NCBI RefSeq assembly: GCF_021025955.1
Contig: NZ_JAJNCL010000004.1
Location: 1 to 64,000, forward strand
Reading direction: 5' to 3'
Length of the DNA: 64,000 bases
Source: Rhodococcus qingshengii
Lineage (GTDB): Bacteria; Actinomycetota; Actinomycetes; Mycobacteriales; Mycobacteriaceae
Shown: positions 1 to 9,409 of the stretch, piece by piece
Position numbering within the stretch: the first letter of the stretch is position 1
Layout: each line of letters opens with the position of its first letter
Program-made: the position numbers and the translations under genes
The notes under the pieces: model-generated
Databases searched by the model: none
Seen by the model: only the letters and a program-made list of their open reading frames with translations
What the model was told of the DNA's origin: nothing

Positions 1-119
1 GAACCCGACACCACATCCGACAACAAGACACTCATTGAATCCCCCGATCCCCACCCCAGAGCATACTCGAACACCCGTTCGAGTCAATATGCTTTTCGTG
101 TTTAATTTACGATCGCTGG

Positions 120-671
120 ATGTTCACGTTGACTACCGAACGCCTCGTCCTTCGAGACTTCATATTCGGGGATGAAGATGACGTCCATCAGTACGCATCA
201 GACCCTGCCGTCTGTAGATATGTGGATTGGGGTCCGAACACTCCGGCGGTGACCAGGGCATTCCTGGCCGACGCGGCATTGGAAACCGCGGGCGTCGAGC
301 GTCGATCATTCACCCTGGCGATCACGTCGAAGGTCGACGGAGTGGTCATCGGTTCAGTAGCTGTGTGGGAAGTATCCGCCGCGCATCGAAGGGCGGAACT
401 CGGTTTCGTCGTGAACCCGAGGTTCCAGGGGCAGGGTTATGCGTCCGAAGCGGGGAGCGCGGTTCTGGAACTCGCCTTTGCTCGCCTTGGAGCGCAACGC
501 GTGCAGGCAACGTGTCGTCCGGAGAACTCGGCGTCGGCGTCGGTGCTCACCAAAATCGGAATGGTGGAGGAGGGGCTGATGCGGGCGCACATGGTGATCC
601 GGGGGGCCGCGGTCGATTCGCTGCTTTTTGCCGCCGTACGAGCAGAGATCACGTCATCTGATTTTGCGTGA
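120..671 (+). CDS. GNAT-family N-acetyltransferase (RimJ/RimL type)
   Basis: The 183-residue protein is a single GNAT domain of the ribosomal-protein or small-molecule N-acetyltransferase class, which moves acetyl from acetyl-CoA to an amine. It opens with TERLVLRDF, typical of RimJ/RimL relatives. The acetyl-CoA loop lies near residues 100-112 (NPRFQGQGYASEA) and a C-terminal strand pattern (NSASASVLTKIGM) follows. Its substrate cannot be read from sequence. No clear Shine-Dalgarno precedes the ATG, so the mRNA may be leaderless. It ends 31 bases before the AraC-type regulator on the same strand and may be cotranscribed with it. Confidence 0.85.
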   Translation: MFTLTTERLVLRDFIFGDEDDVHQYASDPAVCRYVDWGPNTPAVTRAFLADAALETAGVERRSFTLAITSKVDGVVIGSVAVWEVSAAHRRAELGFVVNPRFQGQGYASEAGSAVLELAFARLGAQRVQATCRPENSASASVLTKIGMVEEGLMRAHMVIRGAAVDSLLFAAVRAEITSSDFA

Positions 672-702
672 CCTTCCCCGACCCTGGTGCGATAATCGAA
701 CC

Positions 703-1704
703 ATGTTCGAGGACGCCTTGCTCATCGACGCGGCCGGTCGGCCCACCATGCAGCATCATCAGGCCTTTTCTCAGGACTGGGACCGCATCAAGGAGTGGTC
801 CGACAACATCTACATGCCCTATACGGTGACGCCGATCGGAAGTCGGTTGAAGCCGGCTTCGGACATGTACTCGGCGGCAGTCGGCAAGATCGACGTCACC
901 AGATTCTGTTACGGGATTCCGGTCTCCGTCGGTGAATGTTCGCCTGAAGCCGGAAACATTCTGGTCTTGACGACGATCAGGGGCAACGGTCGACATGCTC
1001 TTGGCCGGGGCGTTGCGGCGAATACCGGAGTGGGGGAGACCTTTGTCGCAGACTGCAGCCGGACCGACTACTTCGTCGAATTCGATGAGGATCATCTGCA
1101 GCTGAATCTCACTGTGCCGCATCAGCTTGTCGCCGATCACGCCCAGCAGTGGTACGGGGTAGTCCCCGACGACCGCCTGTGGCGGCACAAGTGCACCATC
1201 GGCGGGCGGGGTTCGAGTTGGCTGGCATTGATGGACTACGTCGTTCGCGCAATTGCAGAGTCGCCCGACGCGATGTCGGGTGAAAGGCTGGGTGTCAGGG
1301 TTCAAGAACTGGTCACGGCTCAGCTTCTCGACGAGTGGGCGACGCAGGCCGGGTTGCAACTCGGCGTCGACGTCGCCTCCGCCGAACCGGCCTACGTGCG
1401 ATCGGCAGAGGAGTACATCGATACCTTCGCGCGCTCGGTGCCGACGGCGTCGGAGATCGCGGCTGCGGTGGGCGTCAGCGTCCGAGCGCTCACTGCGGGA
1501 TTTCGACGGTACCGAGACACCACGCCGGGGCAACGACTGCGCACTCGTCGACTGGAGGGAGTACGCAGCGAACTGTTGCGTTCCGATGGGAGAACCGTCT
1601 CCGAAATCGCCAACGCCTGGGGTTACGTCAATCTGGGTATGTTTGCGGCGGCATACCGGAAACGGTTCGGGGAGCTACCTTCCGAGACTCGGAACCGACT
1701 CTGA
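703..1704 (+). CDS. AraC-family transcriptional regulator with AraC-binding-like sensor domain
   Basis: A 333-residue one-component regulator. Residues about 30-200 form the AraC-binding-like sensor domain seen in regulators of aromatic catabolism. The last about 90 residues carry two helix-turn-helix units (TASEIAAAVGVSVRALTAGF, then VSEIANAWGYVNLGMFAAAY), the AraC/XylS signature. The frame stays open upstream to 628, but the ATG at 703 gives the normal family length and lies outside the GNAT gene. The target is unknown; the flanking GNAT and VOC genes are only candidates by position. Confidence 0.85.
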   Translation: MFEDALLIDAAGRPTMQHHQAFSQDWDRIKEWSDNIYMPYTVTPIGSRLKPASDMYSAAVGKIDVTRFCYGIPVSVGECSPEAGNILVLTTIRGNGRHALGRGVAANTGVGETFVADCSRTDYFVEFDEDHLQLNLTVPHQLVADHAQQWYGVVPDDRLWRHKCTIGGRGSSWLALMDYVVRAIAESPDAMSGERLGVRVQELVTAQLLDEWATQAGLQLGVDVASAEPAYVRSAEEYIDTFARSVPTASEIAAAVGVSVRALTAGFRRYRDTTPGQRLRTRRLEGVRSELLRSDGRTVSEIANAWGYVNLGMFAAAYRKRFGELPSETRNRL

Positions 1705-1838
1705 GGACAGCTGTTTGAACGGTCATGACGATCGGTTTACGCAGTGGATGAACTGCCTTGATCCGTTGTTTCGTGTCGGAGCGTTCTGCAAGGATTGAAT
1801 TCGAACGTGACAGCAATCCCACGAGCTAGGAGTACGTC

Positions 1839-2249
1839 ATGGCAACTCGACTCAATCCGTACATCAGCTTCAACGGCAATGCCCGTGAGGCGTTGGAGTT
1901 CTACAAAGAAATCTTTGGTGGCACGCTGGCGCTGAGCACGTTCGGTGAATTCGGCAATCCCGGTGAAGGCGGCGACAAGATCATGCACGGAATGCTCGAA
2001 ACCGACCAGGGATACACACTGATGGGTGCCGATACTCCGCCTGGCATGCCGTACAACCCAGGCGACAACATCACGGTCAGCCTCAGCGGCGACGACGGTG
2101 ACGTGCTGCGCGGGTACTGGGAGCAGTTGTCGGGAACAGGAACGGTGAGCGTTCCACTCGAGAAGCAGATGTGGGGCGACGAATTCGGTTCCTGTACAGA
2201 CAGATTCGGTATCTCCTGGCTGGTGAACATCGGAGCGCCTCAGAGCTGA
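1839..2249 (+). CDS. VOC-superfamily protein, PhnB-like
   Basis: The 136-residue protein is one vicinal-oxygen-chelate module of the PhnB/3-demethylubiquinone-methyltransferase-like group. The N-terminal pattern (NPYISFNGNAREALEFYKEIFGG) and the C-terminal FGSCTDRFGISWLVN are characteristic of that family, whose members are often annotated as glyoxalase or bleomycin-resistance relatives without a proven reaction. A good ribosome site (AGGAG, 1827-1831) precedes the ATG. A hairpin directly after the stop suggests a monocistronic message. Function is not assignable beyond the fold. Confidence 0.85.
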   Translation: MATRLNPYISFNGNAREALEFYKEIFGGTLALSTFGEFGNPGEGGDKIMHGMLETDQGYTLMGADTPPGMPYNPGDNITVSLSGDDGDVLRGYWEQLSGTGTVSVPLEKQMWGDEFGSCTDRFGISWLVNIGAPQS

Positions 2250-2261
2250 AGCGAAGTTTTG

Positions 2262-2314
2262 CCCGGTTCTGCCGAAAGGAGACAGATCTTCTGCCGTTTC
2301 GAGGCAGAACCGGG
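2262..2314 (+). terminator. hairpin downstream of the VOC gene
   Basis: Perfect 12-bp inverted repeat CCCGGTTCTGCC (2262-2273) / GGCAGAACCGGG (2303-2314), beginning 12 bases after the stop codon. The 29-base loop is long and no T-tract follows, so it is a probable but non-canonical actinobacterial terminator. Confidence 0.5.
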
Positions 2315-2375
2315 TGTGTGATCGCCGTTACATTCTGTTCGACAAGACAAGTTGCGAGTCGGATGGAGAAATGCA

Positions 2376-3569
2376 GTGACGATCGAAGATATTGCGCGGA
2401 AACCTCTTTCGGAGGAGCGCCTCGACGACGTGCTGGCGCGAGCAACTCAGGGGGCTGACCGTGTCCCGGGTGTCGTCGCGATGATCACGGATCGAGAAGG
2501 CAACATCTACGAGGGTGCAGCCGGTGAGCGGACTCTCGGTCACGGCGAACCGATGACCCTTGATACAACTTTTGCGCTCTTCTCCACGACCAAGGCGATC
2601 ACCGGCACCGCTGTCCTGCAGTGTGTGGAGGAGGGGTTGCTCGATCTCGATGCGCCCGCTGCGACCTATATTCCCGAAATTGGTGAGCTGAAGGTCCTGG
2701 ACGGTTTCGACGCCGGCGGAAACCCCGTTCTTCGGGAACCCAAGCGAGACATCACCACTCGCATGCTTCTTCTTCATACCGCGGGGTTCGGGTACGACTT
2801 CTTCAACGAGTCCTACAATCGGCTCTCGCAGGAGCACGGGCAGCCCAGCGTGATCACGTGTAGCAAAGCCGCGCTCACGACGCCGTTGCTCTTCGATCCG
2901 GGTGAGAAGTGGGAGTACGGCACCAATATCGACTGGGCAGGTCAGGTCGTCGAGTCGATCCGAGGTCAGCGGCTCGGCGATGTCATGCGCGAGCGCATCT
3001 TCGAACCTCTCGAGATGACGGATACGGCATTCACGATGAGCCCGTCGATGAAGGGTCGCCTAGCACCGATCCATCAGCGTGAGAGCGACGGAAGCCTCAC
3101 TCCGCTCATAGGATTCGAGCTTCCGGCTGAGCCCGAGGTGCACATGGGTGGTCACGGTTTGCACGGCACTGTCGGCGACTACATGAAGTTCATCCGAATG
3201 TGGCTGAACGACGGCGCGGGTACTGCGGGCCGCGTGTTGGCGCCTGAGACGGTCGCTGCAGCCGTACGGAACGGACTCGAAGGCCAGCACGTCGGGTTGT
3301 TGCCCGGAGTACTTCCGACACTGTCCAACGATGCGGAATTCTTCCCCGGCTTACCAAAGGGATGGGCATACTCCTTCATGACAAATGAAGAGGTGGCATC
3401 CACCGGCCGGCCGGCCGGATCACTGGCTTGGGCGGGTCTTGCAAACCTCTACTACTGGATCGACCGGCAGACCGGCGTCGGCGGGTTCTGGGCAACGCAG
3501 ATTCTGCCGTTCGCGGACGCTGGATCCATCAACGGATACCTGGAATTCGAGACCGCCGTCTACCAGTGA
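2376..3569 (+). CDS. serine hydrolase of the beta-lactamase/penicillin-binding-protein fold (EstB-like esterase)
   Basis: The 397-residue protein carries the class-C beta-lactamase fold (PF00144). The Ser-x-x-Lys motif appears as STTK in [12 protein letters not shown], and a second-motif Tyr occurs in WEYGTN; TPPxF-like and HxG elements follow (GGHGLHGT). There is no signal peptide, which points to a cytoplasmic esterase/lactonase of the EstB or LovD type rather than a cell-wall enzyme. I chose the GTG at 2376 because GGAGA lies six bases upstream; a TTG at 2352 would add eight unlikely residues. It precedes the mycofactocin-type SDR by about 100 bases. The substrate is unknown. Confidence 0.85.
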   Translation: MTIEDIARKPLSEERLDDVLARATQGADRVPGVVAMITDREGNIYEGAAGERTLGHGEPMTLDTTFALFSTTKAITGTAVLQCVEEGLLDLDAPAATYIPEIGELKVLDGFDAGGNPVLREPKRDITTRMLLLHTAGFGYDFFNESYNRLSQEHGQPSVITCSKAALTTPLLFDPGEKWEYGTNIDWAGQVVESIRGQRLGDVMRERIFEPLEMTDTAFTMSPSMKGRLAPIHQRESDGSLTPLIGFELPAEPEVHMGGHGLHGTVGDYMKFIRMWLNDGAGTAGRVLAPETVAAAVRNGLEGQHVGLLPGVLPTLSNDAEFFPGLPKGWAYSFMTNEEVASTGRPAGSLAWAGLANLYYWIDRQTGVGGFWATQILPFADAGSINGYLEFETAVYQ

Positions 3570-3672
3570 TCGGCTAGATTCCCGCTGTCCGGGATCGACT
3601 GTTTCTTTCGGGTGGGTTCGGAGTACGCATGCAGTACAGCGCGTGCTGGCATACGACGAACTAGGAGACGGC

Positions 3673-4521
3673 ATGAACAGCCTCGAAGGCAGCTTCGAAG
3701 GAAAAGTTGCACTGATCACCGGCGCCGCACGCGGTCAGGGGCGCGCCCACGCTGTCGCATTCGCGGAGCGTGGCGCGGACATCGTGATCTGCGACCGGTG
3801 CGAGAACAGTGATGTCGTCGCCTACCCCCTCGCAACCGAGGAGGATCTGAAGGAAACCGTTCGTTTGGTGGAAGCCACCGGCCGTCGGTGCATTGCCGTC
3901 AAGGCGGATACGGCTGATCGCGAAGCAATGGACGCGCTCGTTGCCCGCGCTGAAGCCGAGTTCGGCCGTGTCGACATCGCCGTCGCGAATGCCGGTGTGT
4001 CCGTGCCCGCTCCGATCACGTCGATGACGTCGGCACAGTGGAACGAGGTCATCTCGTCGAACCTGACCGGTGTGTTCAATACCGTGGCGGCCGTGTCGGG
4101 CGGAATGGCAGAGCGTGGTTACGGTCGCATCATCACGATTTCCTCGATGATGGGTCGATCCGGTGGCACCCAGATGGCGGCGTACGGCGCCTCCAAGTGG
4201 GGTGTCATCGGTTTGACGAAGAGTGTGTCGCTCGAACTGGCCAAATCGGGTGTGACTGTGAATGCTATTGCACCGGGCAATATCTCGACGCCGATGATTC
4301 ACAACGACATGATGTACGCGATGATGCGGCCTGACCTCGAATCGCCGACGGCAGACGACGTCGAACCTGTGTACGCGACTCTGCACGCGCAGCCGATCGG
4401 TTGGCTGGATCCCTTCGAGGTCACGCGAGTCGCCCTGTTCCTCGCCGCCGACGCGAGTGCCCACATGAGTGGCATCGTGGTTCCTGTCGACGCCGGAGTA
4501 GCCGCTCGCTCGAACGCTTGA
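3673..4521 (+). CDS. mycofactocin-type short-chain dehydrogenase/reductase
   Basis: A 282-residue Rossmann SDR. The cofactor motif TGAARGQGRAHA and the following insertion after the second beta strand (ICDRCENSD...YPLATEEDL) are the marks of the mycofactocin-coupled subfamily, whose NAD(H) is thought to stay bound and be recycled through the peptide cofactor mycofactocin. The catalytic Ser (ISSMMG), Tyr and Lys (YGASK) are all present. The start at 3673 has AGGAG upstream; the frame is open to 3385 but overlaps the previous gene. Its stop overlaps the TTG start of the MFS gene, so the two are translationally coupled. The alcohol substrate is unknown. Confidence 0.9.
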   Translation: MNSLEGSFEGKVALITGAARGQGRAHAVAFAERGADIVICDRCENSDVVAYPLATEEDLKETVRLVEATGRRCIAVKADTADREAMDALVARAEAEFGRVDIAVANAGVSVPAPITSMTSAQWNEVISSNLTGVFNTVAAVSGGMAERGYGRIITISSMMGRSGGTQMAAYGASKWGVIGLTKSVSLELAKSGVTVNAIAPGNISTPMIHNDMMYAMMRPDLESPTADDVEPVYATLHAQPIGWLDPFEVTRVALFLAADASAHMSGIVVPVDAGVAARSNA

Positions 4522-5978
4522 CGGACAAGACTGTTCGCGCGAAAGCGCGGACCGGGTGGGTCGTCGGCGTCCTGAGCCTGAGCGGTGTGGTGGTCGCGCT
4601 GCAACAGACCTTGGTGGTGCCAGTGCTGCCCGAGTTCGCGACGGCATCGGGAGTATCGTCGGCCACGGCTTCCTGGCTGGTGACCTCGACACTGCTGACC
4701 GGTGCCGTCGCGACCCCTCTCATCGGCCGACTTGCCGACATGTTCGGCAAGCGCGCGATGATGCTCGTCTGCCTCGCGGTGATGATCGTCGGCTGCGTGG
4801 TTGCTGCGCTCAGTCAGAGTTTCTGGCTACTGATCCTCGGTCGCTCGTTGCAGGGCTTCGCGACGGCGCTTCTGCCCGTCGGAATCAGCATCATGCGCGA
4901 TGTCCTTCCCCCGGAAAAGCTCAGTGGTGCAGTTGCTCTCATGAGCGCAACGCTGGGTATCGGCGGAATGTTCGGTATGCCGATGGCGGGGGTGATCTCG
5001 GCGCATTGGGGATTACCCGCGCTTTTCTGGGTCACCGGCGGGTTCGGGGTTGTACTGGTAGTCATCTTGCCGCTGGTGGTACCGGAATCGGCTGTGAAAA
5101 GTCGAGGACGCTTCGACTTTCTGGGAGCCGCAGTCCTCACTCTCGCCATGACTGCACTGCTGCTGGCCGTTTCGAAGGGAACCGAATGGGGCTGGGGAAG
5201 CCTCCAGGTTCTCGTTCTGGTCGCGTCCGGAGTGGTCTTGCTCTGTGGATGGATTCCGTGGGAACTGCACACGCCGGCACCGCTGGTCGATCTGCGGACT
5301 ACCCTTCGCGCCCCGATTCTCGTCTCGAACGTCTGCGCGGTGTTACTCGGATTTGCCATGTTCATCAGCGCGTTGGCGGCAACGCAGGAACTTCAGTTGC
5401 CCCTCGCGTCGGTGGACGGTCTCGGACTCTCAGCCGCCGAAGCCGGATTGGCGATGACGCCGGGCGGAGTTCTGATGATCGGATTGGCGCCGGTTTCGTC
5501 GAAAGTGACGAGACGATGGGGAGCGAAGGCCACGTTGGCGTCAGGTGCGATCGTCATTGCAATCGGATACGTCTTGCGTGTGCTGTTGACGCCGACGTTG
5601 GTCAATATCGTGATCGGCGCTGCCGTGGTATCGGCCGGTGTGGCATTTGCTCTTGCAGCCATGCCGACGCTGATCACTGAATCTGCACCCATCCATCAGA
5701 CTGCGTCGGCCAACGGATTCAACAGCTTGCTCCGCTCGGTCGGTACCTCCACCGGAAGCGCTGTTGCGGCAGCGGTATTGGCCAGTTCGACGGTTGTGGT
5801 CGGTGCGACCGCTGTACCGACTCTGCATTCGTTTGCGGTTTTGTACTGGATCGGAGCGGGCGTATCGGCGCTGGCCGCAGCCGTGACATTGGCAGTGAGG
5901 GTGGATCGGGCGGGTGCGGTATCACTGCCCGAGTCACCAACTGCAGCTGAAATCGACGGCGCAACGAAGATCGGGTGA
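4518..5978 (+). CDS. MFS drug/solute exporter, DHA2 (EmrB/QacA) type
   Basis: The 486-residue integral membrane protein has about 14 hydrophobic segments and the antiporter motif A loop GRLADMFGKR between TM2 and TM3, followed by LGRSLQGFATALLP in TM4-5. These fit the 14-TM DHA2 proton antiporters. The frame begins at 4401 inside the SDR, but the TTG at 4518 forms a TTGA overlap with the SDR stop and gives a sensible N terminus (MTDKTVRAK). Coupling to a mycofactocin-type dehydrogenase suggests export of a related alcohol, ketone or its product; that is inference. Confidence 0.85.
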   Translation: MTDKTVRAKARTGWVVGVLSLSGVVVALQQTLVVPVLPEFATASGVSSATASWLVTSTLLTGAVATPLIGRLADMFGKRAMMLVCLAVMIVGCVVAALSQSFWLLILGRSLQGFATALLPVGISIMRDVLPPEKLSGAVALMSATLGIGGMFGMPMAGVISAHWGLPALFWVTGGFGVVLVVILPLVVPESAVKSRGRFDFLGAAVLTLAMTALLLAVSKGTEWGWGSLQVLVLVASGVVLLCGWIPWELHTPAPLVDLRTTLRAPILVSNVCAVLLGFAMFISALAATQELQLPLASVDGLGLSAAEAGLAMTPGGVLMIGLAPVSSKVTRRWGAKATLASGAIVIAIGYVLRVLLTPTLVNIVIGAAVVSAGVAFALAAMPTLITESAPIHQTASANGFNSLLRSVGTSTGSAVAAAVLASSTVVVGATAVPTLHSFAVLYWIGAGVSALAAAVTLAVRVDRAGAVSLPESPTAAEIDGATKIG

Positions 5979-6002
5979 GTCGACGGACTCACTCGATCTT
6001 CG
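5965..6002 (+). terminator. hairpin overlapping the MFS stop codon
   Basis: Seventeen-bp inverted repeat with one mismatch: left arm 5965-5981, right arm 5986-6002, loop GACG. It overlaps the end of the MFS gene and has only a weak T-rich tail. Nothing else is evident in the 229 bases before the next gene. Confidence 0.6.
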
Positions 6003-6207
6003 TTCCGTCATCGCCTGGAATCGCAGACACAGCAACTGGGGGAGTTCGTCGGCGATTCTGCGAGGTGAAGATTCTTGCAATCAGGGGCGGTGGGCCTGTT
6101 TTGCGGTGCAGGTTTCCGACTGCTGCGTGAAATTTCCTGGAATGTGTCGGCCCTCTAGGTCACACTGGGGAACGGACTACCGACGGATTACCGATGCGGG
6201 AGGGCTC

Positions 6208-7164
6208 ATGACCGAAGCGATTGTGGCCGAGGGGCTGGTCAAGAAGTACGGCGACGTCACGGCATTGGACGGCATCGACCTGGAAGTGCGCGAGGGTTCA
6301 GTGATGGCTCTGTTGGGTCCCAACGGTGCCGGAAAAACCACTGCGGTAAGGATATTCACGACGCTGCTCATTCCGGACGGTGGTCGCGCCGAGGTCGCCG
6401 GGCTGGACGTGGTCAAGGATGCGCGGGCGTTGCGATCCAAGATCGGAGCTTCGGGTCAGTACGCTGCGGTCGACGAGTACCTGACGGGCTACGAGAATCT
6501 GGACATGGTCGGGAGGCTTTATCACCTCGGCGCCCGAAGCAGTAAGGCCAGGGCACGAGAATTGCTCGAGCAGTTCGACCTGGTGGAGGCCGGCGATCGG
6601 CCGGTCAAGGGCTACTCCGGTGGAATGCGCCGCCGTCTCGATCTCGCCGGCGCATTGGTTGCTCGCCCGCAGGTGTTGTTTCTCGACGAGCCGACCACCG
6701 GCCTCGATCCTCGGGCGCGACTCGGTCTCTGGGATGTCATCGAAGGGTTGGTGGCGCAGGGAACCACGCTGTTGCTCACGACGCAATACATGGAAGAAGC
6801 AGAGAGGTTGGCCGACCAGATCGCGGTCATCGACCGCGGCTCGGTCATCGCGCGCGGTACTGCAGATCAGTTGAAAGCGCGGGTCGGGGGTGAGCGCATC
6901 GAACTGAGTGTGCACGAGGTCGAACATCTTGACATCGTCCGAGAGGAATTGCGCTCGCTTGCAGTGGGGGACATTCAGGTTCAAGAGAATGTCCGTCGCG
7001 TCACCGTTCCTGTCGACGACGGCACCGATGCGTTGGTCGCAGCGCTGAATCTCCTGTCGGCACGAGGCATCCGGGTGTTCGACGTCGGTCTGCGCCGGCC
7101 CACTCTCGACGATGTCTTTCTCACACTGACCGGGCACCAGGCTGAACTGGAGGATCAGAAATGA
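6208..7164 (+). CDS. ABC exporter ATP-binding subunit, DrrA-like
   Basis: This 318-residue nucleotide-binding subunit energises an ABC-2 exporter at the membrane. Walker A is GPNGAGKTT, the signature is YSGGMRRRLDLA, Walker B is VLFLDEPTTGLDPRAR, and the H-loop is replaced by Gln (TTQYMEEAERLAD), as in DrrA. A C-terminal regulatory extension ends RRPTLDDVFLTLTGH, the usual DrrA tail. The ATG at 6208 follows GGGAGGG. It overlaps the permease start by ATGA. A TetR regulator follows, so this is a self-contained efflux operon, probably for a hydrophobic compound. Confidence 0.92.
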   Translation: MTEAIVAEGLVKKYGDVTALDGIDLEVREGSVMALLGPNGAGKTTAVRIFTTLLIPDGGRAEVAGLDVVKDARALRSKIGASGQYAAVDEYLTGYENLDMVGRLYHLGARSSKARARELLEQFDLVEAGDRPVKGYSGGMRRRLDLAGALVARPQVLFLDEPTTGLDPRARLGLWDVIEGLVAQGTTLLLTTQYMEEAERLADQIAVIDRGSVIARGTADQLKARVGGERIELSVHEVEHLDIVREELRSLAVGDIQVQENVRRVTVPVDDGTDALVAALNLLSARGIRVFDVGLRRPTLDDVFLTLTGHQAELEDQK

Positions 7165-7961
7165 CCGTGCAGATGGCGCTCGAAGACGGTTTGACCATCG
7201 CCAGGCGAAACTTAATCAAGATCAAGCGCGTTCCGGATCTGCTGGTGTTCACCACGTTGTCGCCGATCATGTTCGTGCTGTTGTTCGCCTACGTGTTCGG
7301 CAGCGCGATCTCCGTCCCGGGTACGTCGTATCGAGAGTTCCTGATCGCCGGAATTTTCACGCAGACAGTCATATTCGGTGCTACGTGGACTGGCTTGGGA
7401 ATGGTCGAAGACATCCAGAAAGGAATCATCGACAGATTTCGATCGCTCCCTATGGCTCCGTCCGCCGTGCTGACCGGCCGAACGTCGAGTGACGTGCTGA
7501 TCAACGTCATCAGTTTGGTCGTCATGTCGTTGACCGGTCTTCTGGTGGGGTGGCGCATTCATTCCAGCTTCCTCGAGGCGGTGGCGGGTTATGCGCTGCT
7601 TCTGTTCTTCGCGTACGCGTTGTCCTGGGTCATGGCTGTTGTCGGACTCTGGATCCGGACCCCGGAGGTCTTCAACAACGCGAGCTTCATCGTCATCTTT
7701 CCGCTGTCGTTCATCGCGAACACTTTTGTCGAGACCACTAATCTTCCCGGGCCGCTCAAAGTGATCGCCGAATGGAACCCGGTGTCGGCGGTGACTCAGG
7801 CGGTGCGTGAATTGTTCGGCAATACCAATCCTGCGATGACGGTTCCGGATGCGTGGCCACTGCAGAACCCGGTCATCGCGTCGTTGTTGTGGACTTTCGG
7901 TTTGCTGATCATCTTCGTGCCGTTCGCTATTCGTCGGTATCAGAAGGCAGTCAGCCGCTGA
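7161..7961 (+). CDS. ABC-2 type exporter permease, DrrB-like
   Basis: A 266-residue membrane protein with six hydrophobic segments, the ABC-2 permease fold. It shows the DrrB-type features SIPM...FRSLPMAPSAVLTGR in the cytoplasmic loop and a late conserved EWNPVSAVTQAVRELFGN. It is translationally coupled to the ATPase upstream through an ATGA overlap and pairs with it as a half-size exporter. Substrate unknown; antibiotic or lipid export is the family norm. Confidence 0.9.
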   Translation: MTVQMALEDGLTIARRNLIKIKRVPDLLVFTTLSPIMFVLLFAYVFGSAISVPGTSYREFLIAGIFTQTVIFGATWTGLGMVEDIQKGIIDRFRSLPMAPSAVLTGRTSSDVLINVISLVVMSLTGLLVGWRIHSSFLEAVAGYALLLFFAYALSWVMAVVGLWIRTPEVFNNASFIVIFPLSFIANTFVETTNLPGPLKVIAEWNPVSAVTQAVRELFGNTNPAMTVPDAWPLQNPVIASLLWTFGLLIIFVPFAIRRYQKAVSR

Positions 7962-7991
7962 ACCGGCGGTTCCGGTCGGTAGGGTGAGTAT

Positions 7992-8603
7992 GTGCCGGAG
8001 CCCGAACGCATCGACAAACGCAGCCTGAGATACGCCGGGCGACGTGAGGAGTTGCTCGACGCGCTGACCCGGTACGTCATCGACAACGGTGTCGGGGAAC
8101 TGACGGTGAGGCAGCTGGCCAAGGCTGTAGGTGTGTCGCATGCGTCGTTGCTCAACCATTTCGAGAGCAAGGAGAATCTGCTCTCCGAGGTAATCGAAAA
8201 CATGCGTAGCGAGTCCATTCCGATTGCGGTCCCGATGGAACCGGGGATCGATCCGGCGACAGTGCTGACCGCGTGGTGGACCGAACGTACGACACCGGAG
8301 GTCCTGCCCCGATTCCGAGTGATGGTCGAGATCTACGCCCTCGCGCTCGGCGATCGCAAACGCTACGGACGGTTCCTGGACCGTTTCGTGGGCGATTGGA
8401 TCGGAGCTCTGGAAACCGGACTTCGGCATGCGGGCTGTCCCGAGGAGGATGTTTCGTCGGTCGCTACCTTACTGCTTTCGCAAATGCGGGGTTTGTCGAT
8501 GGATCTTCTGGCCACTGGGGACCGGGCTCGCGTCGATCGCGCGTTCGGGCTTTTTGTCGACGACTTTGCCGCCCACGCTCGGAAATGGCCCGAGCCTTCA
8601 TGA
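7992..8603 (+). CDS. TetR-family transcriptional regulator
   Basis: A 203-residue TetR protein. The N-terminal helix-turn-helix covers residues about 17-62 (LTRYVIDNG...LTVRQLAKAVGVSHASLLNHFESKENLL), and the rest is a helical ligand-binding domain. The gene starts 30 bases after the DrrB-like permease on the same strand, so it most likely belongs to the same operon and controls the exporter in response to the exported compound. The GTG at 7992 is the only start that keeps the full domain without a longer overlap. Confidence 0.85.
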   Translation: MPEPERIDKRSLRYAGRREELLDALTRYVIDNGVGELTVRQLAKAVGVSHASLLNHFESKENLLSEVIENMRSESIPIAVPMEPGIDPATVLTAWWTERTTPEVLPRFRVMVEIYALALGDRKRYGRFLDRFVGDWIGALETGLRHAGCPEEDVSSVATLLLSQMRGLSMDLLATGDRARVDRAFGLFVDDFAAHARKWPEPS

Positions 8604-8614
8604 TCCGATCGCCG

Positions 8615-9409
8615 TCAATACTGACCGATCACCACGGTTGACGCGGTCTCACTGTAGGTTGCCACACGAGTGAGAAACCCTCCCCGAGTGAATGTTTCGA
8701 CGGTCATCTCGACCTGCTCCGTGCTCGTCTCGACGAGTAGATGGCCGCCCGGTCGTAGCCACGGCGCAGCATCCGCGATGATTCGACGCTGCAGGTCCAG
8801 GCCGTCGGCGCCGCCGTCCAACGAGACTCGCGGTTCGTGAAGTCGCGCTTCGGGCGGCATGAGTCGGATTGAATCGGTGGGGACGTAGGGCGCATTGGCG
8901 ACGACGACGTCAACACGACCTCGTAACTTCGTCGGCAGTGGGCCGTACAGATCGCCTTCGAGTACACGCTCGGGTGGTGCGACGTTCTGACGAGCGCACC
9001 GAACCGCGGCCGGTTCGATGTCCACCGCGTAGAGATCGACAGTATCGGTCTTCGCCTGCACAACAGCCCCGACAGCTCCTGAACCACAACACATGTCGAT
9101 GACGATGCTTCCCGAGTCGACGAGTGTGCAGGCCTGTCGAGCGAGGAGTTCGGTGCGTCGGCGGGGGACGAATACTCCAGGGTCGATGTGGATGCGCAAT
9201 CCGCAAAATTCTGCCCACCCGATGACAGGCTCGAGTGGCTCGCCGGCAACTCGTCGATCGATCATCGCGTCGAGTTCGTCGCGCGAGCGTGCGGCATGAA
9301 GGAGCAAGCGAGCCTCGTCTTCGGCGAATACACAACCGGCCGCTCGGAGGATCGCGGCCACTGAATTCTGCTGCGAAGGGGGAAAGGTCGGGAGATCAGG
9401 CGCTGACAT
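8615..9409 (-). CDS. PrmC/HemK-related putative protein-glutamine methyltransferase
   Basis: A 264-residue class-I SAM methyltransferase with the HemK layout: a helical N-terminal domain (about 1-90) followed by a Rossmann domain. The SAM loop is visible as VIDMCCGSGAVGAVV. The active-site motif reads NAPY rather than NPPY, as expected for the PrmC-related subfamily whose substrate is not the release factors. The N-terminal half also keeps VFVPRRRTE, the HemK loop. The ATG at 9409 (MSAPDL) is preferred over 14 extra residues from 9451. It is convergent with the TetR gene, 11 bases away. Confidence 0.8.
   Translation of the reverse strand: MSAPDLPTFPPSQQNSVAAILRAAGCVFAEDEARLLLHAARSRDELDAMIDRRVAGEPLEPVIGWAEFCGLRIHIDPGVFVPRRRTELLARQACTLVDSGSIVIDMCCGSGAVGAVVQAKTDTVDLYAVDIEPAAVRCARQNVAPPERVLEGDLYGPLPTKLRGRVDVVVANAPYVPTDSIRLMPPEARLHEPRVSLDGGADGLDLQRRIIADAAPWLRPGGHLLVETSTEQVEMTVETFTRGGFLTRVATYSETASTVVIGQY

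Noticed and set aside
649-1533. 294-codon minus-strand frame opposite the AraC gene
   Set aside because: Basic, low-complexity translation antisense to a clear regulator.
2376-3569. True beta-lactamase (antibiotic resistance)
   Set aside because: No signal peptide and an EstB-like layout; esterase more likely.
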